Shown: positions 1-5,438 of the stretch, in pieces | Position numbering within the stretch: position 1 is the first letter of the stretch | Layout of the letters: every line of letters begins with the position of its first letter | From: an uncultured Acidimicrobiales bacterium | GTDB taxonomy: Bacteria; Actinomycetota; Acidimicrobiia; Acidimicrobiales; Aldehydirespiratoraceae | Length of the DNA: 5,438 nucleotides | Direction of reading: 5' to 3' | NCBI GenBank assembly: GCA_938091985.1 | Contig: CALKOE010000386.1 | Location: 1 to 5,438 of the forward strand | Made by a program: the position numbers and the translations under genes | Notes under the pieces: generated by a model | What the model saw: only the letters and a program-made list of their open reading frames with translations | Told to the model about the DNA's origin: nothing | Database searches by the model: none

Positions 1-281
1 CTCACTTCGAACGCGTCGCGGATCTCCGGGGCGAGCACGGTGAGCGCGGCTGCCTCCAACTCGTCGAGCGTGTTGAGCAGCAACAAGACGATGAACGTCA
101 TCGACCCGCCGATGGCGAGCCCTTCTCGCAGCGGCATCTCGTCGGCGCCGACGCCCGGGAGTAGCTCATCCGGAACCGCGTTGACGGGTTCGTCGGCGCG
201 GCGCGACTCATTCGCCTCGTCACGCTCGATCAGTGAGCGACTCAGCGCACCGGCGCCGTCGGACGAACCGGGTTCGCTCAA
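1..281 (-). CDS. MFS transporter, N-terminal fragment (continues past left edge)
   Basis: Probable sugar or metabolite permease of the major facilitator superfamily, in the cytoplasmic membrane. The open frame runs without a stop from 281 to the window edge and gives 93 residues plus a partial codon. Residues 1-52 form a polar, acidic, probably cytoplasmic tail. Residues 54-84 are hydrophobic (GLAIGGSMTFIVLLLLNTLD and onward) and fit the first membrane helix, followed by LAPEIRDAF, a pattern I associate with actinobacterial MFS proteins. The start chosen is TTG at 281-279, overlapping the stop of the hydrolase gene by 4 bases (TTGA). No good ribosome binding site precedes it, so it probably depends on translational coupling. 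The only in-frame ATG is at 137-135, residue 49, just before the helix, and is the alternative start. The family rests on one helix, so the substrate and even the MFS assignment are tentative. The downstream position after a hydrolase fits uptake of that enzyme's substrate. Confidence 0.62.
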   Translation of the reverse strand, partial: MSEPGSSDGAGALSRSLIERDEANESRRADEPVNAVPDELLPGVGADEMPLREGLAIGGSMTFIVLLLLNTLDELEAAALTVLAPEIRDAFEV

Positions 282-1294
282 CTGAGTCCGAAGAGTGTCT
301 GTGCTTCGGGGAGGTGCATGAAGCGGGGATCGGCAAGGGCGGCGTTGTACCGCTCCGGCAGGCCGTCCCACGCGTCGATGAGGGTGTTGCCGTAGAAGGG
401 GTAGGGCCCCGTCGACCAGTCGGCGGCGATCACCGTGAGCGACTTGATCTCGGGTCGGCGGCGAACGAGCTCGAACATCGCGGCGTACCACGCCCACTGG
501 TCCTCGGCGCTCCCGGGTTCGAGTAGGCCGTCACGGAACGTCTCGGGCTTCGACGTGTCGACGCGGCTCCAGTCGAACCAGAGCGGACACGACTCCGGGA
601 TCATCACCGGCTTCTTCCACTCCCGGCACTGATCGAGAAAGTCCGTGGTCTCGGAGAGCCCGAACCCGATCGGGGCAAAGACGTCGACGGCCGCCCAATC
701 GACCACATCGGCGCCCGGCCACCAGTCGCGGAAGTCGCGGTGGGGAAAGGAACCGGCTGCGGCGCACCAGCTGGAGGCGACATTGTCGGCCCCTTCCGCC
801 CGGAAGAGCTCGACGATGTGGCGGAACATCTCGGGGTAGTAGTCGGGGTCGTGAGGATCGAACGTGAGGTTGTACTCGTAGCCGATTCGAAGAAACGCAG
901 GTATCCGGAGTTCCTTCAGGCGGCGAGCCAACTTCCTGAGGGACTCGTCGCATTCACCCTTCACCACCACCTTCTCGACCGGACGAACGTGCAGACCGAT
1001 GATGAGCGCGCTCGTCGGATACTTCGCCACCAACCGCCCGACCCCTTCGCAGAACGCATCGAGAATCGTCGGTGAGGTGTCGTGGACATGGGCATAGGTC
1101 GAGATCGTCGCGGGAGCCGGTTCGACGACTGCCTCGTAGAGAACGAGCTCTTCGTCCTCGACGTTGTGGGGGCGGTCTTCGACGCCGATCTGGCCCCAGC
1201 CATGGAGAAGCCGGCCGGCCGGTGGCTCGTACGGAGCCCCGAAGTCGACGGGTTCGTGCGAACGGTCGGGAGGGTGGATTTCGATGTCGATCAT
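278..1294 (-). CDS. GH26-like (clan GH-A) glycoside hydrolase, cytosolic
   Basis: Predicted retaining glycosidase of 338 residues that would hydrolyse a glycosidic bond. The segment FLRIGYEYN (residues 134-142) matches the acid/base region of GH26-like proteins, with E140 the candidate proton donor. WWPGADVVDWAAVDVFAP (191-208) matches the conserved W-x-PG-x-x-x-VDW strand. KPVMIPES (228-235) places the candidate nucleophile at E234. The opening around LLHGWGQ (29-35) also suits the family. Spacing between the two glutamates (94 residues) is reasonable for a TIM-barrel clan GH-A enzyme. There is no signal peptide or membrane segment, so it should act in the cytoplasm, unlike most polysaccharide-degrading GH26 mannanases; a short imported glycoside is the likelier substrate. 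The ATG at 1294-1292 overlaps the ROK stop (ATGA), with AGGAG at 1303-1299 four bases upstream. Exact family and specificity are not certain; catalytic residues are inferred from motifs. Confidence 0.72.
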   Translation of the reverse strand: MIDIEIHPPDRSHEPVDFGAPYEPPAGRLLHGWGQIGVEDRPHNVEDEELVLYEAVVEPAPATISTYAHVHDTSPTILDAFCEGVGRLVAKYPTSALIIGLHVRPVEKVVVKGECDESLRKLARRLKELRIPAFLRIGYEYNLTFDPHDPDYYPEMFRHIVELFRAEGADNVASSWCAAAGSFPHRDFRDWWPGADVVDWAAVDVFAPIGFGLSETTDFLDQCREWKKPVMIPESCPLWFDWSRVDTSKPETFRDGLLEPGSAEDQWAWYAAMFELVRRRPEIKSLTVIAADWSTGPYPFYGNTLIDAWDGLPERYNAALADPRFMHLPEAQTLFGLS

Positions 1295-2523
1295 GCGGCT
1301 CCTGCCTCACGGTGAGATTTTGGACGGTCGTCGCCCGTACGGGCGGGGTCAGCGAGCAGGTGCTCGAAGGCGAGTTCGGCGGCTCCCACGAGCGCTGCGT
1401 CGGCACCGAGGGCCGATGGCACGACGTCTGGACCTGGAAGCCCGCGGGGAACGCGTACTGCGGTCATCTCTTTCTCGATCGTCGGACGGTCGAGGGCCAG
1501 CACATCGGCGAGGTAGCCGCCGCAGATGATCATCTCGGGGTCGGTGATGTTGGCGATGTTGCCGAGCCCGAAGCCGAGCCACCCGGCGACGTCGGCGACC
1601 GCCGTGAGGGCCCGTCGGTCTCCTTCACGTGCGGCCGAGAGAACACCGGCCGCCCCGGCGCGATTGTTCGTGCGCCGACCGGACTTTCGCAGCAGTGCCG
1701 ACTCACCGATCTCGGTTTCCCAGCAGCCGAGCGACCCGCAGGCGCAGCGACGACCGCCGCGGTCGACCACCATGTGGCCCACTTCGCCGGCGAACCCGCT
1801 GATGCCGAGTTGCGACGCTCCGTCGGTGATCGCTGCGCCGCCGATCCCGCGTTCGGCTGACAAGTAGAAGAGCTGTGTGCGCTCTCGCCTGACGCCGCGG
1901 CGGTATTCGCCTCGTGCTCCGAGTGCGGCATCGTTGCCGAAGAACGTGGGCACGTCTGCGGGTTGCCACTCGCTGGCGGCATCACCGAGGTCGAGAGACG
2001 ACCAACCGAGATTGGGTCCGACGGTCAGCTGACCCTGGTGGTCGACCATCCCGTGGACCGCGATACCGACGCCGATCACCGTTGGCCGGCCCGCGAGCAC
2101 GCCGACGCTGGCCTCCCCGATGGCTCGGGCCGTCTCAGAAGGTCCGGCCTTCGCCGGGTTCACGTCGATGTCGATCGACCGATGCATCGCGCCGCCCAAG
2201 CCGATCACCGCGATCCGAGCCCGGTCGACGGCGACCTCCACGCCGATCGCGACGACGCCATCGCTGTTCGCCGAGACGACTGCCGAGGGCCGGCCGCGGG
2301 TGCCGTCGCTCACCGGTGTGGTCTCAGTGGCCAGACCAAGTTCGGAGAGTTCATCGACCACGCTCAGCACGGTGCTGCGGTTGAGCCCGGTCGTGTCGGT
2401 CAGGTCGGCGCGTCGCTGGGGGCCGCCTTCGTGAAGGAGGCGAAGGACAGCGCTCAGGTTGGTGCGGCGCAGATCAGTGGTGGTCGGAGTGGACGTGGGC
2501 GCAATTGTTGTCGATCCAAACAT
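1291..2523 (-). CDS. ROK-family transcriptional regulator
   Basis: Sugar-responsive DNA-binding regulator of the NagC/Mlc/XylR type, 410 residues from the ATG at 2523. Residues about 17-70 form a winged helix-turn-helix (DLRRTNLSAVLRLLHEGG, then RADLTDTTGLNRSTVLSVVD). From about residue 89 the ROK domain follows. It has GND-A-A at 196-200 with D198 at the catalytic Asp position, RGIGGAAI at 225-232, and the ROK zinc motif GHMVVDRGGRRCACGSLGC with H250, C260, C262 and C267. The phosphate-binding DxGGT of ROK sugar kinases is replaced by VEVAVDR (95-101), so it should be a regulator, not a kinase. It is first in an operon with the hydrolase and permease, and is divergent from the binding-protein operon, the usual place for a local regulator. 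Whether it represses or activates is not visible. A TTG at 2532-2530, preceded by GGAG at 2541-2538, would add three residues and has a better ribosome site than the ATG. Starts further upstream would run into the divergent gene. Confidence 0.9.
   Translation of the reverse strand: MFGSTTIAPTSTPTTTDLRRTNLSAVLRLLHEGGPQRRADLTDTTGLNRSTVLSVVDELSELGLATETTPVSDGTRGRPSAVVSANSDGVVAIGVEVAVDRARIAVIGLGGAMHRSIDIDVNPAKAGPSETARAIGEASVGVLAGRPTVIGVGIAVHGMVDHQGQLTVGPNLGWSSLDLGDAASEWQPADVPTFFGNDAALGARGEYRRGVRRERTQLFYLSAERGIGGAAITDGASQLGISGFAGEVGHMVVDRGGRRCACGSLGCWETEIGESALLRKSGRRTNNRAGAAGVLSAAREGDRRALTAVADVAGWLGFGLGNIANITDPEMIICGGYLADVLALDRPTIEKEMTAVRVPRGLPGPDVVPSALGADAALVGAAELAFEHLLADPARTGDDRPKSHREAGAA
2504..2523. 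promoter_or_regulatory. Imperfect inverted repeat, candidate ROK operator
   Basis: ATTGTTG (2504-2510) and CAAACAT (2517-2523) form an inverted repeat with five of seven pairs matching, around a six-base centre TCGATC. It lies at the AT-rich divergent control region and covers the first codons of the ROK gene. ROK regulators commonly bind AT-rich inverted repeats near their own promoters, so this is a candidate operator. The match is short and imperfect and could be chance. A second, perfect but very short, inverted repeat CATA-T-TATG lies next to it at 2521-2529. Confidence 0.25.
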
Positions 2524-2528
2524 ATTAT
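2523..2528 (+). promoter_or_regulatory. Candidate -10 element for the binding-protein operon
   Basis: TATTAT differs from the TATAAT consensus at one position and lies in the only AT-rich patch of the intergenic gap. Transcription would begin near 2535, leaving about 30 bases before the lipoprotein ATG, which is enough to include its ribosome binding site. No recognisable TTGACA-like -35 box sits at the expected spacing (about 2500-2505 reads cgcaat), so the promoter, if real, would need an activator or a different sigma factor. The position overlaps the start of the ROK gene, so binding there could control both directions. Confidence 0.3.
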
Positions 2529-2552
2529 GCAAGACTGCTCCGGACGTCGCCC

Positions 2553-2558
2553 AAGGGG
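2553..2558 (+). promoter_or_regulatory. Ribosome binding site of the lipoprotein gene
   Basis: AAGGGG lies six bases upstream of the ATG at 2565. It decides the start: an in-frame ATG at 2505 would add 20 residues ahead of a good lipoprotein signal peptide and would overlap the ROK coding region. Confidence 0.6.
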
Positions 2559-2564
2559 AATCCA

Positions 2565-3905
2565 ATGACTCGATCAATTCGCGCAGCTCTCGTCGCGGTC
2601 GCACTGCTCGCGGCCGCCTGTGGAGGCGGTGACGACACCGCCGACAGCGAGCCGTCTGGCGACGAGTCGACCACGACCACCACCACGACGACCGCGGCGC
2701 CTGACACGGGCGATGGTGGCGACGACACGACCACGACCGCTCCGGCCGAGGTCGGTCCTCTCACCGCGTCGTTTCGGGGGGTGACCGAGACCGAGATCAA
2801 GATCGGCGTCGTGATCATCGATGTTGAAGTGATCGGCCGATCCAACGGTGACGTCGAGGGGCAGTGGAACGCGGTGATCGACGACGTGAACGCCAACGGC
2901 GGCGTGCTCGGTCGCAACCTCGTGCCGGTCTTCGCCAAGTACTCCCCGTTGGGCGACGTGGAGTCCGAGGCTGCGTGTGTGAAGCACACCCAGGACGAGA
3001 TGGTCTTTGCCGGCGTCGGCCCGTTGCGGTCGAGCGTGCTCTGTTACACCGACGTGAACGACACGATCTTCGTGAACACATTCGGCGTCGGGCAGGCGGA
3101 CTATGACCGCTCCGGTGCTGTGCTGATTGGTCCTGGCGCACTGCCGGCGCGCAACTCGAGCATCAACGTCGCCGCGCTGCAGGCCGAGGGTCTGCTCGAT
3201 GGCGCAGTCGCCCTCCACGGCGCAGTCGGCGCCACCGACGAGCGAGACGTGTGGGCCGCGGCGCTCGACGACGCGGGCATCGATGTCGTGAGCCAGACTC
3301 AGTCCACTGTCGAAGGTGACATTGTCGCCAGCGAGGCAGAGATGGGCGCCTTTGCCCAGGTCTGGGCATCCGGCGGAGCAGACATTGTGCTCGCCGTGGG
3401 AGCCGGCTCCGGACTCGATGTGATCGCCGGACTCGACGGCGGCAACTACGACCCCGCCGTGATCGTGACCAACGGCAGCGATCTCGATCCCGAGCTCTAC
3501 CGCAACCTCGGCTACTCCACCGACAAGCTTGTCGGTGCCCACGCACTCGGGTTCGAGACGTTCCAGGACTTGGCCGCCGGCGGAAGCCCCGACGTTGCTG
3601 CCTGCATCGCCCGAGCCGAAGCGGCGACGGGGGAGACGATCAACATCGATCCTGAGGGTGACGAAGCGGTCAACCTCAACACGACAATCTGGGCGTGCCA
3701 GGGGATCGAGATCTTCACCCAGATCGCGACTGCGGCCGGGGCCGACCTGACCAACGACACGTTCCGCGCCGCAGCGGAATCGCTCGGCCAACTCGACGTC
3801 ACCGCGATGACGGCCTCGGTGACGGCGGGCAAGTTCGACATCGGCGACGATTCGCCGCTCATCCTCGTCTTCGACGAGGCGGCCGATGACTTCGTTGCAG
3901 CCTGA
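2565..3905 (+). CDS. Substrate-binding lipoprotein, type I (Leu/Ile/Val-binding class, Peripla_BP_6-like)
   Basis: Extracytoplasmic solute receptor of 446 residues, probably anchored to the outer face of the membrane. Residues 1-18 are a lipoprotein signal peptide (basic MTRSIR, hydrophobic core, then AAAC), with C19 the lipidation site. Residues 20-65 are a low-complexity Gly/Asp/Thr linker including a run of eight threonines (36-43). The binding domain begins at TEIKIGVVI (76-84). The segment GQWNAVIDDVNANGGVLGRN (99-118) is the hallmark helix and N-GG-x-x-G-R turn of this class. Cysteines C138, C160, C347 and C378 could make two disulfides. The length is normal once the linker is allowed for. 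The class is best known for branched-chain amino acids, amides and urea, but also binds aromatic acids and other small molecules, so the ligand cannot be assigned. No ABC permease or ATPase lies in the window. The next gene starts 12 bases after its stop, suggesting one operon. Confidence 0.85.
   Translation: MTRSIRAALVAVALLAAACGGGDDTADSEPSGDESTTTTTTTTAAPDTGDGGDDTTTTAPAEVGPLTASFRGVTETEIKIGVVIIDVEVIGRSNGDVEGQWNAVIDDVNANGGVLGRNLVPVFAKYSPLGDVESEAACVKHTQDEMVFAGVGPLRSSVLCYTDVNDTIFVNTFGVGQADYDRSGAVLIGPGALPARNSSINVAALQAEGLLDGAVALHGAVGATDERDVWAAALDDAGIDVVSQTQSTVEGDIVASEAEMGAFAQVWASGGADIVLAVGAGSGLDVIAGLDGGNYDPAVIVTNGSDLDPELYRNLGYSTDKLVGAHALGFETFQDLAAGGSPDVAACIARAEAATGETINIDPEGDEAVNLNTTIWACQGIEIFTQIATAAGADLTNDTFRAAAESLGQLDVTAMTASVTAGKFDIGDDSPLILVFDEAADDFVAA
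2670..2738 (+). repeat. ACN triplet-rich tract encoding the threonine linker
   Basis: Two runs of ACC/ACG codons (2670-2693, eight codons; 2727-2738, four codons) are separated by a Gly/Asp-rich stretch. They encode the flexible linker between the lipidated cysteine and the binding domain. Mixed ACC and ACG use shows it is not a pure microsatellite, but it is the most repetitive DNA in the window and a likely site of length variation between strains. Confidence 0.6.
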
Positions 3906-3912
3906 GAGGAAG
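3905..3912 (+). promoter_or_regulatory. Ribosome binding site of the PhyH gene
   Basis: AGAGGAAG begins on the last base of the upstream stop codon and ends five bases before the ATG at 3918. The overlap of ribosome site and stop codon supports cotranslation of the binding protein and dioxygenase. Confidence 0.6.
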
Positions 3913-3917
3913 CACTC

Positions 3918-4751
3918 ATGACTGACACTCAGCAAAACTCCCGCATCGAGGGCGACGACTATGTCGTCTCAGATGCAGAGCGCGCGCACTTCGCCGAGCA
4001 CGGCTACGTCCATCTGCGGGGGCTGCTCACAGAAGAAGAGGTCGCGACCCTCGAGGTCGACTACGACCGCTTCCTGCGCCGCGAGATCGACGTGCCCGGC
4101 AAGGACTTCTGCGACATGGCCGGCGACTACGGCCGCGAACCGGGCGACTACTCGATCGTCAACGTGATGCTGCCGCGCCGCTATCACCCGTCGTGGCAGG
4201 ACAACGTCTACGAACGCCGCGCAGCGTCAGTTGCTCGCCAGCTCTGCGGCGAGGGGATGACGCTCGACTACGACCAGCTCCTCGCCAAGCAGCCCTACAA
4301 GGAAGACGCCGTCTTCGCCTGGCATCAGGACATGGCGTATTGGCCTGACACGCCCGACACCCGAACCGCCACCACGTGGTTGGCCATCGACAACTCGACC
4401 GTCGAGAACGGGTGTATGAGGTTCGCCCCAGCGACGAACCACGAATCCGAGCTGCGACCGCATGTTGCCCAGTTCGGTGATCGCGGAGAGTCACACGCGC
4501 TGGGCACCGACCTGCGAGACGACGACGTGGTTGTTCCCGTCCCGATCCTGCGAGGTGACGTGACCGTTCACAACGAGCGTGTGATGCACGGGTCGGGTGG
4601 CAATACCACCGACGGGTTCCGACGTGCGTACATCCTCGCCTTCCGGTCGGAGGACACAGTGAAGATCGAGCGGGAGCTCGGATTCACCCACAGCCACAAC
4701 GACGACGACGAAGTTCTCGGCGCGGTGGGAGTCGAGGGCCAGACTCGGTGA
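3918..4751 (+). CDS. PhyH-family Fe(II)/2-oxoglutarate-dependent dioxygenase
   Basis: Non-haem iron oxygenase of 277 residues, expected in the cytoplasm. It would couple oxidative decarboxylation of 2-oxoglutarate to hydroxylation (or oxidative cleavage) of an unidentified small substrate. The N-terminal FAEHGYVHLRGLLTEEEVATL (25-45) is the typical opening of the phytanoyl-CoA dioxygenase superfamily. WHQD (135-138) gives the iron ligands H136 and D138. The distal ligand is H224 in RVMHGSGGN, and R235, ten residues later, is positioned to bind the 2-oxoglutarate carboxylate. GCMRFAPATNHESELRPH (165-182) is the conserved G-C/S-x-x-x-x-P-x-S/T-H strand. All three metal ligands are present, so it should be active. 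The C-terminus is acidic and polar, with a His/Asp-rich stretch at 258-265. Length is normal for bacterial PhyH proteins. It overlaps the following oxidoreductase gene by four bases, implying stoichiometric expression and consecutive chemistry. Confidence 0.88.
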   Translation: MTDTQQNSRIEGDDYVVSDAERAHFAEHGYVHLRGLLTEEEVATLEVDYDRFLRREIDVPGKDFCDMAGDYGREPGDYSIVNVMLPRRYHPSWQDNVYERRAASVARQLCGEGMTLDYDQLLAKQPYKEDAVFAWHQDMAYWPDTPDTRTATTWLAIDNSTVENGCMRFAPATNHESELRPHVAQFGDRGESHALGTDLRDDDVVVPVPILRGDVTVHNERVMHGSGGNTTDGFRRAYILAFRSEDTVKIERELGFTHSHNDDDEVLGAVGVEGQTR

Positions 4752-5438
4752 CTCGACCGACGACAACACGCTGGGGTCTGGTCGGCCACGGCTACATCTC
4801 CGGACAGTTCCTCCCGGCCGTCGCTGCGGTCGAGGGCGCCGAGGCAGTCGCCGTGGTCGGTCGTGACTCGACTCGCGTCGAGGCGTTTGCGACCGAACAC
4901 GGACTCACCGCGATGCCGTCGGTCGCTGCACTGATCGACGCCGTCGATGCGGTGTATGTCTGCACTCCCCACACCGCGCATCTCGACGTCGCGCTCGCGT
5001 GCGTGGATGCGGGTATCCCGGTGCTCGTGGAGAAGCCGATCACGCCGACGGCGGCTGACACCCGGCGCTTGGTCGATGCCGCCCGAGCGGCCGACTCCTT
5101 TGTCATGGAGGCGGTGTGGACGCGCTTCCTGCCGATCTACGACGTGGTCCGGGGCTGGATCGCCGACGGACGTATCGGCGAGCTTTCGTCGCTCACCGCA
5201 TCGTTCGGCTTCGCTGCGCCGCCCGACCCGCAACACCGACTCTTCTCACCGGCGCTTGCCGGCGGAAGCATTCTCGACATCGGCATGTATCCGCTCACCT
5301 TCGCCGAGATGGTCACCGGAGTCGAAGCCGACGTGCTCCGGGCCACGGGTCACATCGGCCCGACGGGTGTCGACGACCATGTCGTGGTTGCGGGTCGCTA
5401 CGGAGCGGTGGTCGCCCAGCTGTCGTCGGCGTTGCGCG
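4748..5438 (+). CDS. GFO/IDH/MocA-family NAD(P)-dependent oxidoreductase, N-terminal part (continues past right edge)
   Basis: Dehydrogenase for a sugar, polyol or dihydrodiol-like substrate; 230 codons are visible and the frame is open to the window end. It starts at GTG 4748-4750, overlapping the dioxygenase stop (GTGA), with no other good start. Residues 9-19 (WGLVGHGYISG) are the Rossmann G-x-G-x-x-[AS] nucleotide-binding turn. VYVCTPHTAH (about 72-81) is the second conserved strand. VLVEKPIT (92-99) carries the family lysine K96. EAVWTRFLPIYDVVR (119-133) and GGSILDIGMYPL (172-183), with D177 and Y181, resemble the mammalian dihydrodiol dehydrogenase / NADP-D-xylose dehydrogenase subgroup, where a lysine and a tyrosine serve catalysis. 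The remaining C-terminal part of the alpha/beta domain is outside the window. The substrate is not determinable. The coupling suggests it acts on the dioxygenase product or on the sugar released by the divergent hydrolase. Confidence 0.88.
   Translation, partial: MTRPTTTRWGLVGHGYISGQFLPAVAAVEGAEAVAVVGRDSTRVEAFATEHGLTAMPSVAALIDAVDAVYVCTPHTAHLDVALACVDAGIPVLVEKPITPTAADTRRLVDAARAADSFVMEAVWTRFLPIYDVVRGWIADGRIGELSSLTASFGFAAPPDPQHRLFSPALAGGSILDIGMYPLTFAEMVTGVEADVLRATGHIGPTGVDDHVVVAGRYGAVVAQLSSALR

Noticed and set aside
40..285. Plus-strand open frame of 81 codons at the left edge
   Set aside because: It is Ser-rich with no motif, and the opposite strand gives a convincing MFS first helix coupled to the upstream gene.
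1072..1860. Plus-strand open frame of 262 codons spanning the hydrolase/regulator junction
   Set aside because: It crosses two well-supported minus-strand genes, is rich in Arg/Gly and lacks any family motif. It is a shadow of high GC content.
2505..2564. Upstream ATG at 2505 as the start of the binding lipoprotein
   Set aside because: It would put 20 residues ahead of a complete lipoprotein signal peptide and overlap the ROK gene. The ATG at 2565 has its own AAGGGG ribosome site.
3902..3918. Possible terminator between the binding protein and the dioxygenase
   Set aside because: Only 12 bases separate the genes. They hold a ribosome binding site and no hairpin or T run.
2574..3935. Long open frame (453 codons) on the minus strand covering the whole binding-protein gene
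   Set aside because: It lies antisense to a gene with a clear signal peptide, lipobox and family motifs. Its product is a His/Val/Arg-rich composition typical of the complement of GC-rich codons, with no recognisable domain.
4568..5236. Minus-strand open frame of 222 codons opposite the end of the dioxygenase and the dehydrogenase
   Set aside because: The plus strand here encodes a Rossmann motif, EKP and the GG-x-x-x-D-x-G-x-Y signature in a continuous frame. The antisense frame shows only Arg/Ser-rich sequence.

Overview
The window is gene-dense, GC-rich bacterial DNA (about two thirds G+C, nearly all third codon positions G or C). Two traits suggest an actinobacterium, probably of the Acidimicrobiia (Ilumatobacter-like) group. 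One is a lipoprotein with a long Thr/Asp/Gly linker after its lipobox. The other is an MFS first membrane segment of the form LDELEAAALTVLAPEIRD. The taxon call is inference from style, not from a marker gene.

Layout: two divergent gene strings face away from a 41-base intergenic gap at 2524-2564. The left string, on the minus strand, reads (i) a ROK-family transcriptional regulator, 1291-2523, (ii) a GH26-like glycoside hydrolase with no signal peptide, 278-1294, and (iii) the N-terminal part of an MFS permease that runs off the left edge, 1-281. Each junction is a 4-base stop/start overlap (ATGA, then TTGA), so the three are almost certainly one translationally coupled operon. The right string, on the plus strand, reads (iv) a lipoprotein substrate-binding protein of the type I (Leu/Ile/Val-class) fold, 2565-3905, (v) a PhyH-family Fe(II)/2-oxoglutarate dioxygenase, 3918-4751, and (vi) a GFO/IDH/MocA oxidoreductase of the dihydrodiol/xylose dehydrogenase type that runs off the right edge, 4748-5438. 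Gene (v) starts 12 bases after (iv), and (vi) starts in a GTGA overlap with (v).

Reading them together (inference): this looks like a catabolic locus for a glycoside or a modified sugar or polyol. The lipoprotein captures a small molecule outside the membrane, the MFS permease moves a substrate in, and the cytosolic hydrolase cleaves a glycosidic bond. The dioxygenase and NAD(P)-dependent oxidoreductase then oxidise a product, and the ROK protein senses a sugar and controls the divergent promoters. The substrate cannot be named from sequence. The binding protein is of a class normally paired with ABC permeases and ATPases, and none is present here. No RNA genes, insertion sequences, CRISPR arrays or clear terminators were seen. 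There is no gene-free stretch longer than the 41-base divergent gap.
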